Positions 27,177 through 35,800 of a stretch of DNA of 64,000 bases are shown here, piece by piece. The notes beneath the pieces were generated by a model. That model saw only the letters and a list, made by a program, of their open reading frames with translations. It ran no database searches and was not told the DNA's origin. Numbering within the stretch: position 1 is the first letter of the stretch; every line of letters begins with the position of its first letter. The translations under genes and the position numbers were made by a program. Source of the DNA: Pseudomonas helleri (GTDB taxonomy: Bacteria; Pseudomonadota; Gammaproteobacteria; Pseudomonadales; Pseudomonadaceae); NCBI RefSeq assembly GCF_001043025.1, contig NZ_JYLD01000008.1, positions 243,440 through 307,439 on the forward strand. The letters run 5' to 3'.

Positions 27177-28117
27177 GACGATTTGCCGGGGCGTTTGGCG
27201 TTCAGGAACTCACGCAGTTGTTCGATCATTTCGCTTTGTGTGCTGAGGGGCATCAACAATACCCGCAGCTTTTGCGCGAGCAGCTCCCAGCGGGCGATAC
27301 GGGCTTCAGCCTGAGCGCGATAAGCCTGACGCAAATCATAGTTGAGCGTGTCCAGTTCCAGTTGGGCTCCGCGCTCGGCAAAGCGCAGCAGCCCGGCGGC
27401 GGGCAGGGCGTGATCCAGTGGGTCGGACAACGGCAGCAGGATCAAGTCGCAATGGCGTGATAACAGGCTCAATTGCTGTTCGGCGGCGTCGGTCAGTGCC
27501 CGCTCATCACAAATCACCACCACCAGACTGCCGGGGCGCAGCACCTCGCGGGCGCGGATCAAGGCCATTCCCAGTGCATCACGGTCTGACTGGACTTCTG
27601 TGTGCAGCGATTGATTGACACGCACCAAGCGGTTGAGCAATTGCAGCAGGCTTTGCTTGCTGCGCCGTGGCTTGATTTCGTAATGCTCGTGGTCGCCAAA
27701 CACCAGGCCGCCCACCCGGTCGTTATGGCCTAGCGCGGCCCAGCCAATCAGGCTCGCGGCTTGAGCGGCAAGCACCGACTTGAACATCAGCCCTGAACCG
27801 AAGAACAGCCGACGGCTTTGCTCGGCGAGAATGAAGATTGGCCGTTCGCGCTCCTCATGGAACATCTTGGTGTGTGGTTCCTGGGTGCGTGCGGTAACGC
27901 GCCAGTCAATGGTGCGCACATCGTCCCCGGCCTGATAAATCCGTACCTGATCGAAGTCGACCCCGCGCCCGCGCAGCTTGGAGTGGTGCAAGCCCACCAG
28001 CGGGCTACGGTGGCCGGGGGTGGAGAACAGCTGCACCTCGCGCACGCGATGGCGCATCTCGATCAGTTCGGTGAGAGTCACACGAATGCCGGGCTCGGCG
28101 GGCAGGAGGGCGGTCAT
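27173..28117 (-). CDS. DUF58 domain protein
   Basis: Protein of 314 residues in the DUF58 family, a VWA-like fold linked to MoxR ATPases. The family block RTIDWRVTARTQEPHTKMF is near residue 70, preceded by GRGVDFDQVRIYQAGDD. It is soluble, unlike some longer DUF58 proteins. The start lies two bases after the moxR stop, and its stop overlaps DUF4381 by four bases. Confidence 0.9.
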   Translation of the reverse strand: MTALLPAEPGIRVTLTELIEMRHRVREVQLFSTPGHRSPLVGLHHSKLRGRGVDFDQVRIYQAGDDVRTIDWRVTARTQEPHTKMFHEERERPIFILAEQSRRLFFGSGLMFKSVLAAQAASLIGWAALGHNDRVGGLVFGDHEHYEIKPRRSKQSLLQLLNRLVRVNQSLHTEVQSDRDALGMALIRAREVLRPGSLVVVICDERALTDAAEQQLSLLSRHCDLILLPLSDPLDHALPAAGLLRFAERGAQLELDTLNYDLRQAYRAQAEARIARWELLAQKLRVLLMPLSTQSEMIEQLREFLNAKRPGKSS

Positions 28118-28119
28118 CG

Positions 28120-29079
28120 TCAGGCAACGGCAACAACGTCAAGGATGCGTTGCACCACGCGGTCCTGGTCGATGCCAGCCGCCTCGGCTTCGAAAGACAA
28201 AATAATACGGTGGCGCAGCACGTCGAACAGCACGGCCTGGATGTCTTCCGGGCTGACGAAGTCGCGACCGGCGAGCCAGGCGTGTGCACGGGCGCAGCGA
28301 TCAAGGGCAATCGAGCCACGGGGGCTGGCGCCGTAGGCAATCCATTCGGCCATTTCCGGGTCGAATTTGCCGGGCGTACGGGTCGCCATGACCAATTGCA
28401 CCAGGTATTCCTCTACCGCATCGGCCATGTACAGCCCGAGGATTTCCTTGCGGGCGGCAAAAATGGCCTGTTGGCTGACCCGGCGTTCAGGCTTGGTTTC
28501 ACCGTTGAGGGCTTCGCCACGGGCCTGTTGCAGGATACGGCGCTCAACTGCTGCGTCAGGGAAGCCAATTTTCACGTGCATCAGAAAACGGTCGAGCTGG
28601 GCTTCTGGCAGCGGGTAAGTGCCTTCTTGCTCGATGGGGTTTTGCGTGGCCATGACCAGAAACAGCGGTGACAGCTCGTAAGTGCTGCGCCCGACGCTGA
28701 CCTGGCGCTCGGCCATCGCCTCAAGCAGGGCCGATTGCACTTTGGCCGGTGCCCGGTTGATTTCGTCGGCCAGCACCAGATTGTGGAAGATCGGGCCTTG
28801 CTGGAAGACAAAGCTGCCGGTTTCGGGGCGATAGATTTCAGTGCCGGTGATGTCGGCAGGCAACAGGTCGGGGGTGAACTGAATGCGATGGAACTGCGCT
28901 TCGATACCTTCCGCCAGCTCTTTGATGGCTTTGGTCTTGGCAAGGCCTGGCGCGCCTTCGACCAGCATATGGCCGTCAGCCAGCAGCGCGATCAACAAGC
29001 GGTCAATGAGTTTTTCTTGACCGAGAATCTGCGTTGAAAGAAAGGTTCGCAGCGCCAGTAGCGCTTCACGATGTTCCAT
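28120..29079 (-). CDS. MoxR family AAA+ ATPase
   Basis: AAA+ ATPase of 319 residues, a chaperone-like enzyme that acts with VWA proteins. Walker A GAPGLAKT is at residues 42-49. Walker B lies in NLVLADEINRAP, and sensor 1 in FLVMATQNPIEQEG. It is the first gene of the leftward bat cluster; the ATG at 29079 fits the family start (MEHREALLALRTFLSTQILG) better than the upstream in-frame ATG. Its promoter should be in 29080-29240. Confidence 0.93.
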   Translation of the reverse strand: MEHREALLALRTFLSTQILGQEKLIDRLLIALLADGHMLVEGAPGLAKTKAIKELAEGIEAQFHRIQFTPDLLPADITGTEIYRPETGSFVFQQGPIFHNLVLADEINRAPAKVQSALLEAMAERQVSVGRSTYELSPLFLVMATQNPIEQEGTYPLPEAQLDRFLMHVKIGFPDAAVERRILQQARGEALNGETKPERRVSQQAIFAARKEILGLYMADAVEEYLVQLVMATRTPGKFDPEMAEWIAYGASPRGSIALDRCARAHAWLAGRDFVSPEDIQAVLFDVLRHRIILSFEAEAAGIDQDRVVQRILDVVAVA

Positions 29080-29244
29080 CGATGACTGTTCCTGAAAAGG
29101 ACTGCAACGCCGCATAAATTACGCCGTTGCCGGGGGCGTTACTTTAATCCATTGCGAGGGTTTCGGACTAATCGCAGGCGGGCTTTTTGTGCAAAAAAAC
29201 CAAATCAGACAGGTTGTTGAGAATGGTGTTCATTTGGGTGGGGT

Positions 29245-29397
29245 TGTAGCCGCTGTCGAGGTACGAGGCTGCGATCGATTGCGCAGCGATCGTAAATCCT
29301 CAGACCTCGATTTGGCGGATAAACCCAGCGGCCCATTTACGTCTGCTGCGCAGCCGATCGCAGCCGATCGCAGCCTCGTGCCTCGTCAGCGGCTACA
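29245..29397. repeat. Long palindromic intergenic repeat, same family as 16359-16720
   Basis: Begins TGTAGCCGCTG and ends CAGCGGCTACA, with inner arms GAGGCTGCGATCG and CGATCGCAGCCTCGTGCCTC. The centre is longer and different from the copies at 16 kb, and holds GCCGATCGCA twice in tandem. It occupies the space between moxR and the LysR gene; the remaining part of this 330-base gap shows nothing further that I can support. Confidence 0.8.
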
Positions 29398-29409
29398 GGG
29401 TTTTGTGTG

Positions 29410-30276
29410 TTATGGCGCAAAGTGCTCTGCCAGCAGTGCGGCAAAGGCGTCGCGTGCGGCATGCGAGCCGGTTTCGCTGTGCCAGAAAAACAGGTTGGGC
29501 ATGGGTGCAAGTTCGGGGAAGCGGTAAGTGACAAGGTGTGCGCAGGCGCCAAACTGCTGAAGCATGCCTTCGGGTATTAGCGCCAAGCCTGCACCAGCAC
29601 TGACACAACCAATGATGCTGCCCCAATTGGCGTAGTCGATTTTGCTGACTTCCAGCCCGTGTTCCGCCACCCAGTTTTCCAGCGCCGCACGGTAAGGGCA
29701 GCCGGGCGGCCACATAAACACGGTATGCCGGTGCACGTCAGCCAGTTGCGCAAGCGGCGCCAGTTTAGGGCTCGCAATCAACACTAGGTGTTCGTTGTAA
29801 AGCATTGTTTTAGATAGTTTTGTTTGAGTGATTGAGCCAGCAACCATGGCCCCGTCAAGTCGGTGATGTTTAACATCATCGAGCAATTGTTTTGATTTGC
29901 CGGTGACCAACTCCAAGGTGACCTGCGGGTAACGCTGATGGTAGTCGGCGAGCAAGGGCGGCAGTCTGCCGGTTGCACAGGACTCAATTGCGCCAATGCG
30001 CAGCTTGCCGGTGGGCACGGCCTGGGGCGCAACCGCGCGTTTGGCCTGATCGACCAGCGCCAGAATCTGCTCGCTATAGCCCAAAAACACCTGCCCGGCT
30101 GCGCTGATGCGCAAGCCGCGACCGGCGCGGGTGAACAGTGCGGTGCCCAGTTCGCTTTCCAGCTGCTTAATGCGAGTGGTGATGTTCGACGGTACGCAAT
30201 GCAACTGTTCGGCGGCCAGCGCAATGCTGCCGCACTCTGCCACGGCCTTGACCATGCGCAACTGGCTGAGCTCCAT
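29410..30276 (-). CDS. LysR family transcriptional regulator
   Basis: Regulator of 288 residues with the N-terminal winged helix (MELSQLRMVKAVAECGSIAL, then AAEQLHCVPSNITTRIKQLE, residues 1-60) and a periplasmic-binding-like effector domain. It is divergent from an EamA transporter gene with a 102-base gap, the usual arrangement for a LysR protein controlling its neighbour. The effector is not identifiable from sequence. Confidence 0.9.
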   Translation of the reverse strand: MELSQLRMVKAVAECGSIALAAEQLHCVPSNITTRIKQLESELGTALFTRAGRGLRISAAGQVFLGYSEQILALVDQAKRAVAPQAVPTGKLRIGAIESCATGRLPPLLADYHQRYPQVTLELVTGKSKQLLDDVKHHRLDGAMVAGSITQTKLSKTMLYNEHLVLIASPKLAPLAQLADVHRHTVFMWPPGCPYRAALENWVAEHGLEVSKIDYANWGSIIGCVSAGAGLALIPEGMLQQFGACAHLVTYRFPELAPMPNLFFWHSETGSHAARDAFAALLAEHFAP

Positions 30277-30378
30277 TGTTCACTCCTGATGAATTCTGGG
30301 CTCTTTATATCTCACTTGTGGCCCCACGTGAGCGCGATAAACACTGAACACCACTTCAATGGGTTCAGGATCACTAAC

Positions 30379-31251
30379 GTGTCGTTACCTTTCAAACTGG
30401 CCATGGCCATGGCGGCTGTCGTGTTGTGTTGGGCCTATTCACCGATCGGGATCCATATCGGGCTGGAAAGCTACTCGCCGGGGCACCTGGCTTGGCTGCG
30501 ATTTTTAATTGCATCGCTGTTTATGGCGTTGATTGCGCTGTTTATCGGCATTGGCGTGCCTCGGATGCGGGATGTGCCCTGGTTGATGCTGTTGGGGTTG
30601 TTCGCCGTGGCGTTGCACCACATGGCGTTGAACATGGGCCAGCGTTGGGTCAGCCCCGGCGCATCCAGTGTGCTGGCGCAAACCGCGCCGTTGTTCAGCA
30701 CATTTATCGCCGCGGTGTGCCTCAAGGAGCGCGTCAGCGGGTGGCGCTGGTTGTGGGTCGCGGTTGGTTTGCTCGGGGTCGTGGTGGTGATCTGGGGCGA
30801 TAAAGGCGTGGGTGAGTTCCACCCGCAGGGCCTGGTGCTGTTACTGGCGGCGTTGTCCTGGAGCATCTATTTCGTGCTGCAAAAACACATTTCTACTCGC
30901 TACAGCCCGTTAACCATCGTCTGTTACATGGTCTGGGGCGGCACACTGCTGCTCTGCGTGTACTGGCCCGGGCTGACGGACGAGGTGCTCAAGGCGCCGG
31001 TCCGGGTGAATGTGGCGGTGTTAATCCTTGGGTTGTTTCCCAGTGCGTTGGCGTACCTGTTATGGGGCTTTGTACTGAATCACACCCAAGTCAGCCGTTC
31101 GGTCAGCGTGATGTACCTGATCCCGCCCGTCGCCATGGCGCTGGCGGCGGGTGTGTTGGGCAGTGAAGTTTCAGCCGGAGTGATTGCGGGGGCGGCTATT
31201 GTGCTGGGGAGCGTGATTGCGATGAGCCGCGAACCTCAGTCCAGGCGATAA
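30379..31251 (+). CDS. EamA/DMT family transporter
   Basis: Inner-membrane permease of 290 residues with about ten hydrophobic helices in two EamA repeats. The first repeat includes VVLCWAYSPIGIHIGLESYS and the second LSWSIYFVLQKHISTRY. GTG at 30379 is chosen because AGGA lies 8 bases upstream; ATG 30403 is the alternative. It is divergent from the LysR gene, its probable regulator. The substrate is unknown; relatives export amino acids or metabolites. Its 3' end overlaps the convergent amidohydrolase by 16 bases. Confidence 0.85.
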   Translation: MSLPFKLAMAMAAVVLCWAYSPIGIHIGLESYSPGHLAWLRFLIASLFMALIALFIGIGVPRMRDVPWLMLLGLFAVALHHMALNMGQRWVSPGASSVLAQTAPLFSTFIAAVCLKERVSGWRWLWVAVGLLGVVVVIWGDKGVGEFHPQGLVLLLAALSWSIYFVLQKHISTRYSPLTIVCYMVWGGTLLLCVYWPGLTDEVLKAPVRVNVAVLILGLFPSALAYLLWGFVLNHTQVSRSVSVMYLIPPVAMALAAGVLGSEVSAGVIAGAAIVLGSVIAMSREPQSRR

Positions 31252-31994
31252 AAATTCCGGGCATTTTGCCACAGTGCCTTTTGCGCCCCGGCTTCACCCA
31301 AGGCATTAACTACAACATCTATGTCATTGTTTTCAAATGTTCTTGGTGCGCGGGTTGACGGTAAATCAGTGCCGAATATCAAGGCGCTCGGGTTGGCCGC
31401 GTGAATGTCTTTAAGTACCTGCGGTACGTCGAAGTCAACCCGGCCAAAACCGCAGGCCTTGATGCGCACCCCGTGCTCGGCAAGGCGCAGCAAAGCCGGC
31501 AAACCTTCGTGGCTCAGCCCCAGATGGTCGATGCTCAGCGCTGGCAATCGCAGCAAACGTTCGTACAACGGCGCCAGTTCCCGAGAGTCGACGTACAGCT
31601 CTGAATGCCAGCCCACGCAGTCGTAGACGCGCTTGGCCAGTGATTCGAGCTGGTCGAGTTGCTCTGAGCCGCCGCGCTTGAGGTTGAAGCGCAGGGCACG
31701 AACGCCGTGCTGGTTCAACGCTTCAAGCTCGGCGTCAGTGACGCTGGCGGGCAGTTGGGTGACGCCGACAAAGCCTGCGCCCAAGCGTTTGAGTGCGGCG
31801 ATCAGGTAGGTTTGATCAAAGCCCTGAAACGAGCCTGAAACCACCGCGCCCCCGACGACGCCCAGATCGCGGGTACGCGCGAGGTAATCATCAACGCTGA
31901 AAAAGTCTGGCACGTACCCGTTATTGGGAATCAGCGGATAAGCCTTGTCGATGATGTGGCAGTGGGCATCGAAGAGTTGGCGCATGGCGGTCAT
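31236..31994 (-). CDS. TIM-barrel amidohydrolase family protein
   Basis: Predicted metal-dependent hydrolase of 252 residues (amidohydrolase 2 type, related to 2-pyrone-4,6-dicarboxylate lactonases). FDAHCHIID near the N-terminus gives the HxH metal motif, LSIDHLGLSH a further histidine, and ALIFGTDLPS the C-terminal aspartate. The start is ATG 31994 or, with better spacing from an AGG, ATG 31985. It overlaps the end of the convergent EamA gene. The substrate is unknown. Confidence 0.8.
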   Translation of the reverse strand: MTAMRQLFDAHCHIIDKAYPLIPNNGYVPDFFSVDDYLARTRDLGVVGGAVVSGSFQGFDQTYLIAALKRLGAGFVGVTQLPASVTDAELEALNQHGVRALRFNLKRGGSEQLDQLESLAKRVYDCVGWHSELYVDSRELAPLYERLLRLPALSIDHLGLSHEGLPALLRLAEHGVRIKACGFGRVDFDVPQVLKDIHAANPSALIFGTDLPSTRAPRTFENNDIDVVVNALGEAGAQKALWQNARNFYRLD

Positions 31995-32027
31995 ACCTGT
32001 CGGTGTGCGGGTTCGGGCTGTAGTGGG

Positions 32028-32384
32028 TCAGTTCAATTCGCTGATGTAGGTGCCGGTGCCGTCGAGAATGTTTTTCAGGGTTTGCTCGATCTCGGCCAGT
32101 TCATCGGCATCAGCGCTATGGAGGATCTCCAGATGGTCGCTGCCGTTCAGCACGTCGGCATCGCCGGGCGCCACTTCGATCAGCAGGCGCGTCGGGCTGA
32201 GTGTGACCTTTACGCCGTCGAGGCTGGAGGGCTCATCATCCAGGGTGATTTCCAGTTCGTCCTCGTCCGGATAGCGCGACATCAGAAACATTTCGCCCTT
32301 GTCGCTGTGGCAGCACAGCATGGCCATGTTGTCTTCTTCGTCGTCACACGGGTTGGCCATGAGCAGGGCGGTGGTCATTTGCAT
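32028..32384 (-). CDS. Conserved acidic hypothetical protein
   Basis: Acidic soluble protein of 118 residues (MQMTTALLMANPCDDEEDNM at the start) with no recognised domain. Its sequence (SRYPDEDELEITLDDEPSSL, ADADELAEIEQTLKNILDG) looks like a genuine, conserved coding region. ATG 32384 is chosen over the longer frame because AGGA lies upstream and the extra N-terminal residues look non-coding. It ends 33 bases before the amidohydrolase start, so the two may be co-transcribed. Confidence 0.65.
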   Translation of the reverse strand: MQMTTALLMANPCDDEEDNMAMLCCHSDKGEMFLMSRYPDEDELEITLDDEPSSLDGVKVTLSPTRLLIEVAPGDADVLNGSDHLEILHSADADELAEIEQTLKNILDGTGTYISELN

Positions 32385-32881
32385 GGTGGGGAATTCCTGG
32401 CGCTGAGCGCATCTAATCACTGAACAAGCGGCGATTTTGCCAGCCCTCGCGTTTTTATGCTGGCTCAATCTGGGTAGGTGGCTGATGGCCTGTTATTTCG
32501 TGTCAGATATTTCTGATACTGCCGACAGAAATTAAGGCTTTTTTATGAAGTTATATGAGTGTCCACTGCTAGGGTTGTTCCTGTCCGGGTCACAAGATTG
32601 CCGCCCCATGACCGAATATGTCGCCGCACCGCAAGCAGGCCGGGCGATGCAGTCGTTAAGCTGCGTTGTTGATGGTTATCGCTAAACATGCAGCCTGTGG
32701 ACCTGGCAGTCGTTTTTACCGATAAGCATCCCGGAATAATGTTGTGACCTCAGGGTTTCAGCCAGCTTCACCTCCCTGTCACGCTGTGTTCTTGAAGGTT
32801 GAGCACAGTAGTGACAGCTCCCCCAAGCGGGAATAGCACGCGACGCTTCTCTCAATAACAAGCCCAAGCGGAGTACCACAG
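32385..32881. other. Long intergenic region upstream of gdhB
   Basis: About 500 bases with no convincing gene. Just before gdhB is a GGAG ribosome-binding site (GCGGAGTACCACAG). The AT-rich stretch around 32500-32570 could hold promoters for both directions, but I do not see a convincing -35/-10 pair. The long 5' region suggests regulated expression of gdhB. Confidence 0.5.
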
Positions 32882-35800
32882 ATGGCGTTCTTCACCGCAG
32901 CCAGCAAAGCCGACTTCCAGCATCAACTGCAATCTGCACTGGCCCAGCACGTCAGTGAGCAGGCTCTGCCACAAGTAGCCCTGTTTGCTGAGCAATTCTT
33001 CGGCATCATTTCACTGGACGAACTCACCCAACGGCGCATGTCCGATCTCGCCGGCTGCACCCTGTCGGCCTGGCGGTTGCTGGAGCGCTTTGACCCGGAC
33101 CAGCCGCAAGTGCGGGTGTTCAACCCCGATTACGAGCGTCATGGCTGGCAATCAACCCACACCGCGGTTGAAGTGTTGCATCACGATTTGCCGTTTCTGG
33201 TGGACTCGGTGCGTACCGAGCTGAACCGCCGTGGTTACAGCATCCACACCCTGCAAACCACCGTATTGAGCGTGCGTCGTGGCAGCAAGGGCGAGCTGCT
33301 GGAAATTCTGCCCAAAGGCACTACCGGTGAAGGCATCGCGCAAGAGTCGTTGATGTACCTGGAGATTGACCGCTGCTCGAACGCCGCTGAATTGAATGTA
33401 CTGAGCAAGGAGCTGGAGCAGGTTCTGGGTGAAGTGCGCATTGCCGTGGCTGACTTTGAGCCGATGAAGGCAAAGGTCAGGGAGCTGCTGGCCAGTGTCG
33501 ATAACTGCCCATATGCCGTGGATGCAGGTGAAAAAGCCGAGATCAAGAGCTTTTTGGAGTGGTTGCTGGGCAACCACTTCACCTTCCTGGGCTATGAAGA
33601 GTTTGTGGTACGTGACGAGGCAGACGGCGGTCATATCGAATATGACCCGCAGTCGTTCCTCGGCCTGACCAAGCTGCTGCGCGTCGGCTTGACCGCTGAA
33701 GACCTGCGTATCGAAGATTATGCGGTGAGCTACCTGCGTGAGCCGACCCTGCTGTCGTTCACCAAGGCTGCCCACCCGAGCCGTGTGCACCGCCCGGCGT
33801 ACCCGGACTACGTGTCGATCCGCCAGATCGACGCGGATGGCAAAGTGATCAAGGAATGCCGCTTTATGGGCTTGTACACCTCGTCGGTGTATGGCGAAAG
33901 CGTGCGAGTGATTCCTTATATCCGTCGCAAAGTGGACGAGATCGAGCGCCGTTCTGGCTTCCAGGCCAAGGCTCACTTGGGCAAGGAACTGGCGCAGGTG
34001 CTGGAAGTCCTGCCCCGTGATGACCTGTTCCAGACCCCGGTGGATGAGCTGTTCAGCACCGTGATGTCGATTGTGCAAATCCAGGAGCGCAACAAGATCC
34101 GCGTGTTCCTGCGCAAAGACCCGTATGGGCGTTTCTGCTACTGCCTGGCCTATGTGCCGCGTGACGTGTACTCCACCGAAGTGCGACAGAAGATTCAGCA
34201 AGTGCTGATGGACCGTCTGCAAGCGTCGGATTGCGAGTTCTGGACCTTCTTCTCGGAATCCGTGCTGGCGCGGGTTCAGCTGATTCTGCGGGTTGATCCG
34301 AAAAACCGCATCGACATCGACCCGTTGTTGCTTGAAAAAGAAGTGGTTCAGGCGTGCCGCAGCTGGAACGACGACTACGCCAGTCTGGTGGTTGAAAGCT
34401 TTGGTGAAGCCAATGGCACCAAGGTGCTGGCAGACTTCCCGAAAGGCTTCCCGGCAGGTTACCGCGAGCGCTTTGCCGCGCACTCGGCGGTGGTGGACAT
34501 GCAGCATTTGTCCAATTTGAGCGAAAAGAAACCGCTGGTGATGAGTTTCTACCAGCCGCTGGGCCAAAGCGCCGGGCAGGAACTGCATTGCAAGCTGTAC
34601 CATGCCGATACGCCGCTGGCGCTGTCTGACGTATTGCCGATTCTGGAAAACCTTGGCTTGCGCGTATTGGGCGAGTTCCCGTACCGCCTGCGTCACGCCA
34701 ATGGTCGTGAGTTCTGGATCCATGACTTTGCCTTTACCGCTGGCGAAGGCTTGAACCTGGATATCCAGCAGCTCAACGACACACTGCAAGATGCCTTTGT
34801 GCATATCGTCCAGGGCGATGCCGAGAACGATGCGTTCAACCGTCTGGTGCTGACGGCCGGTTTGCCGTGGCGTGATGTGGCGTTGCTGCGGGCTTATGCG
34901 CGTTACTTGAAGCAGATCCGCCTGGGCTTCGATCTGGGCTACATCGCCAGCACCCTGAACAACCACACCGACATCGCCCGCGAATTGACCCGGTTGTTCA
35001 AGACTCGCTTCTATCTGGCGCGCAAGCTGACCGCCGAAGACCTGGAAGACAAGCAACAGCGTCTGGAGCAAGCGATTCTGACCGCACTGGACGACGTTCA
35101 GGTGCTCAACGAAGACCGCATCCTGCGACGTTATCTGGACCTGATCAAAGCCACCCTGCGAACCAACTTCTACCAGCCGGATGCCAATGGCCAGAACCGT
35201 TCGTATTTCAGCTTCAAGTTCAATCCGCACCTGATTCCAGAGCTGCCCAAGCCGGTGCCGAAGTTTGAAATCTTTGTCTATTCGCCTCGGGTTGAAGGTG
35301 TTCACTTGCGTTTCGGCAACGTAGCCCGAGGTGGCTTGCGCTGGTCGGACCGTGAAGAAGACTTCCGTACTGAAGTGCTGGGCCTGGTAAAAGCCCAACA
35401 AGTGAAGAACTCGGTGATTGTGCCGGTTGGGGCCAAGGGCGGTTTTGTTCCGCGTCGCCTGCCACTGGGCGGTAGCCGTGATGAAGTACAGGCCGAAGCC
35501 ATCGCTTGCTACCGCATCTTCATCTCCGGCCTGCTGGACATCACTGACAACCTCAAGGATGGCGCGCTGGTGCCGCCATTGAACGTAGTGCGCCATGACG
35601 ACGATGACCCGTACCTGGTGGTCGCGGCGGACAAAGGCACGGCTACTTTCTCGGACATTGCCAACGGCATTGCCATTGACTACGGCTTCTGGCTGGGTGA
35701 CGCCTTCGCATCGGGCGGTTCGGCCGGTTATGACCACAAGAAAATGGGCATTACCGCCCGTGGTGCCTGGGTGGGCGTGCAGCGTCACTTCAGAGAGCGC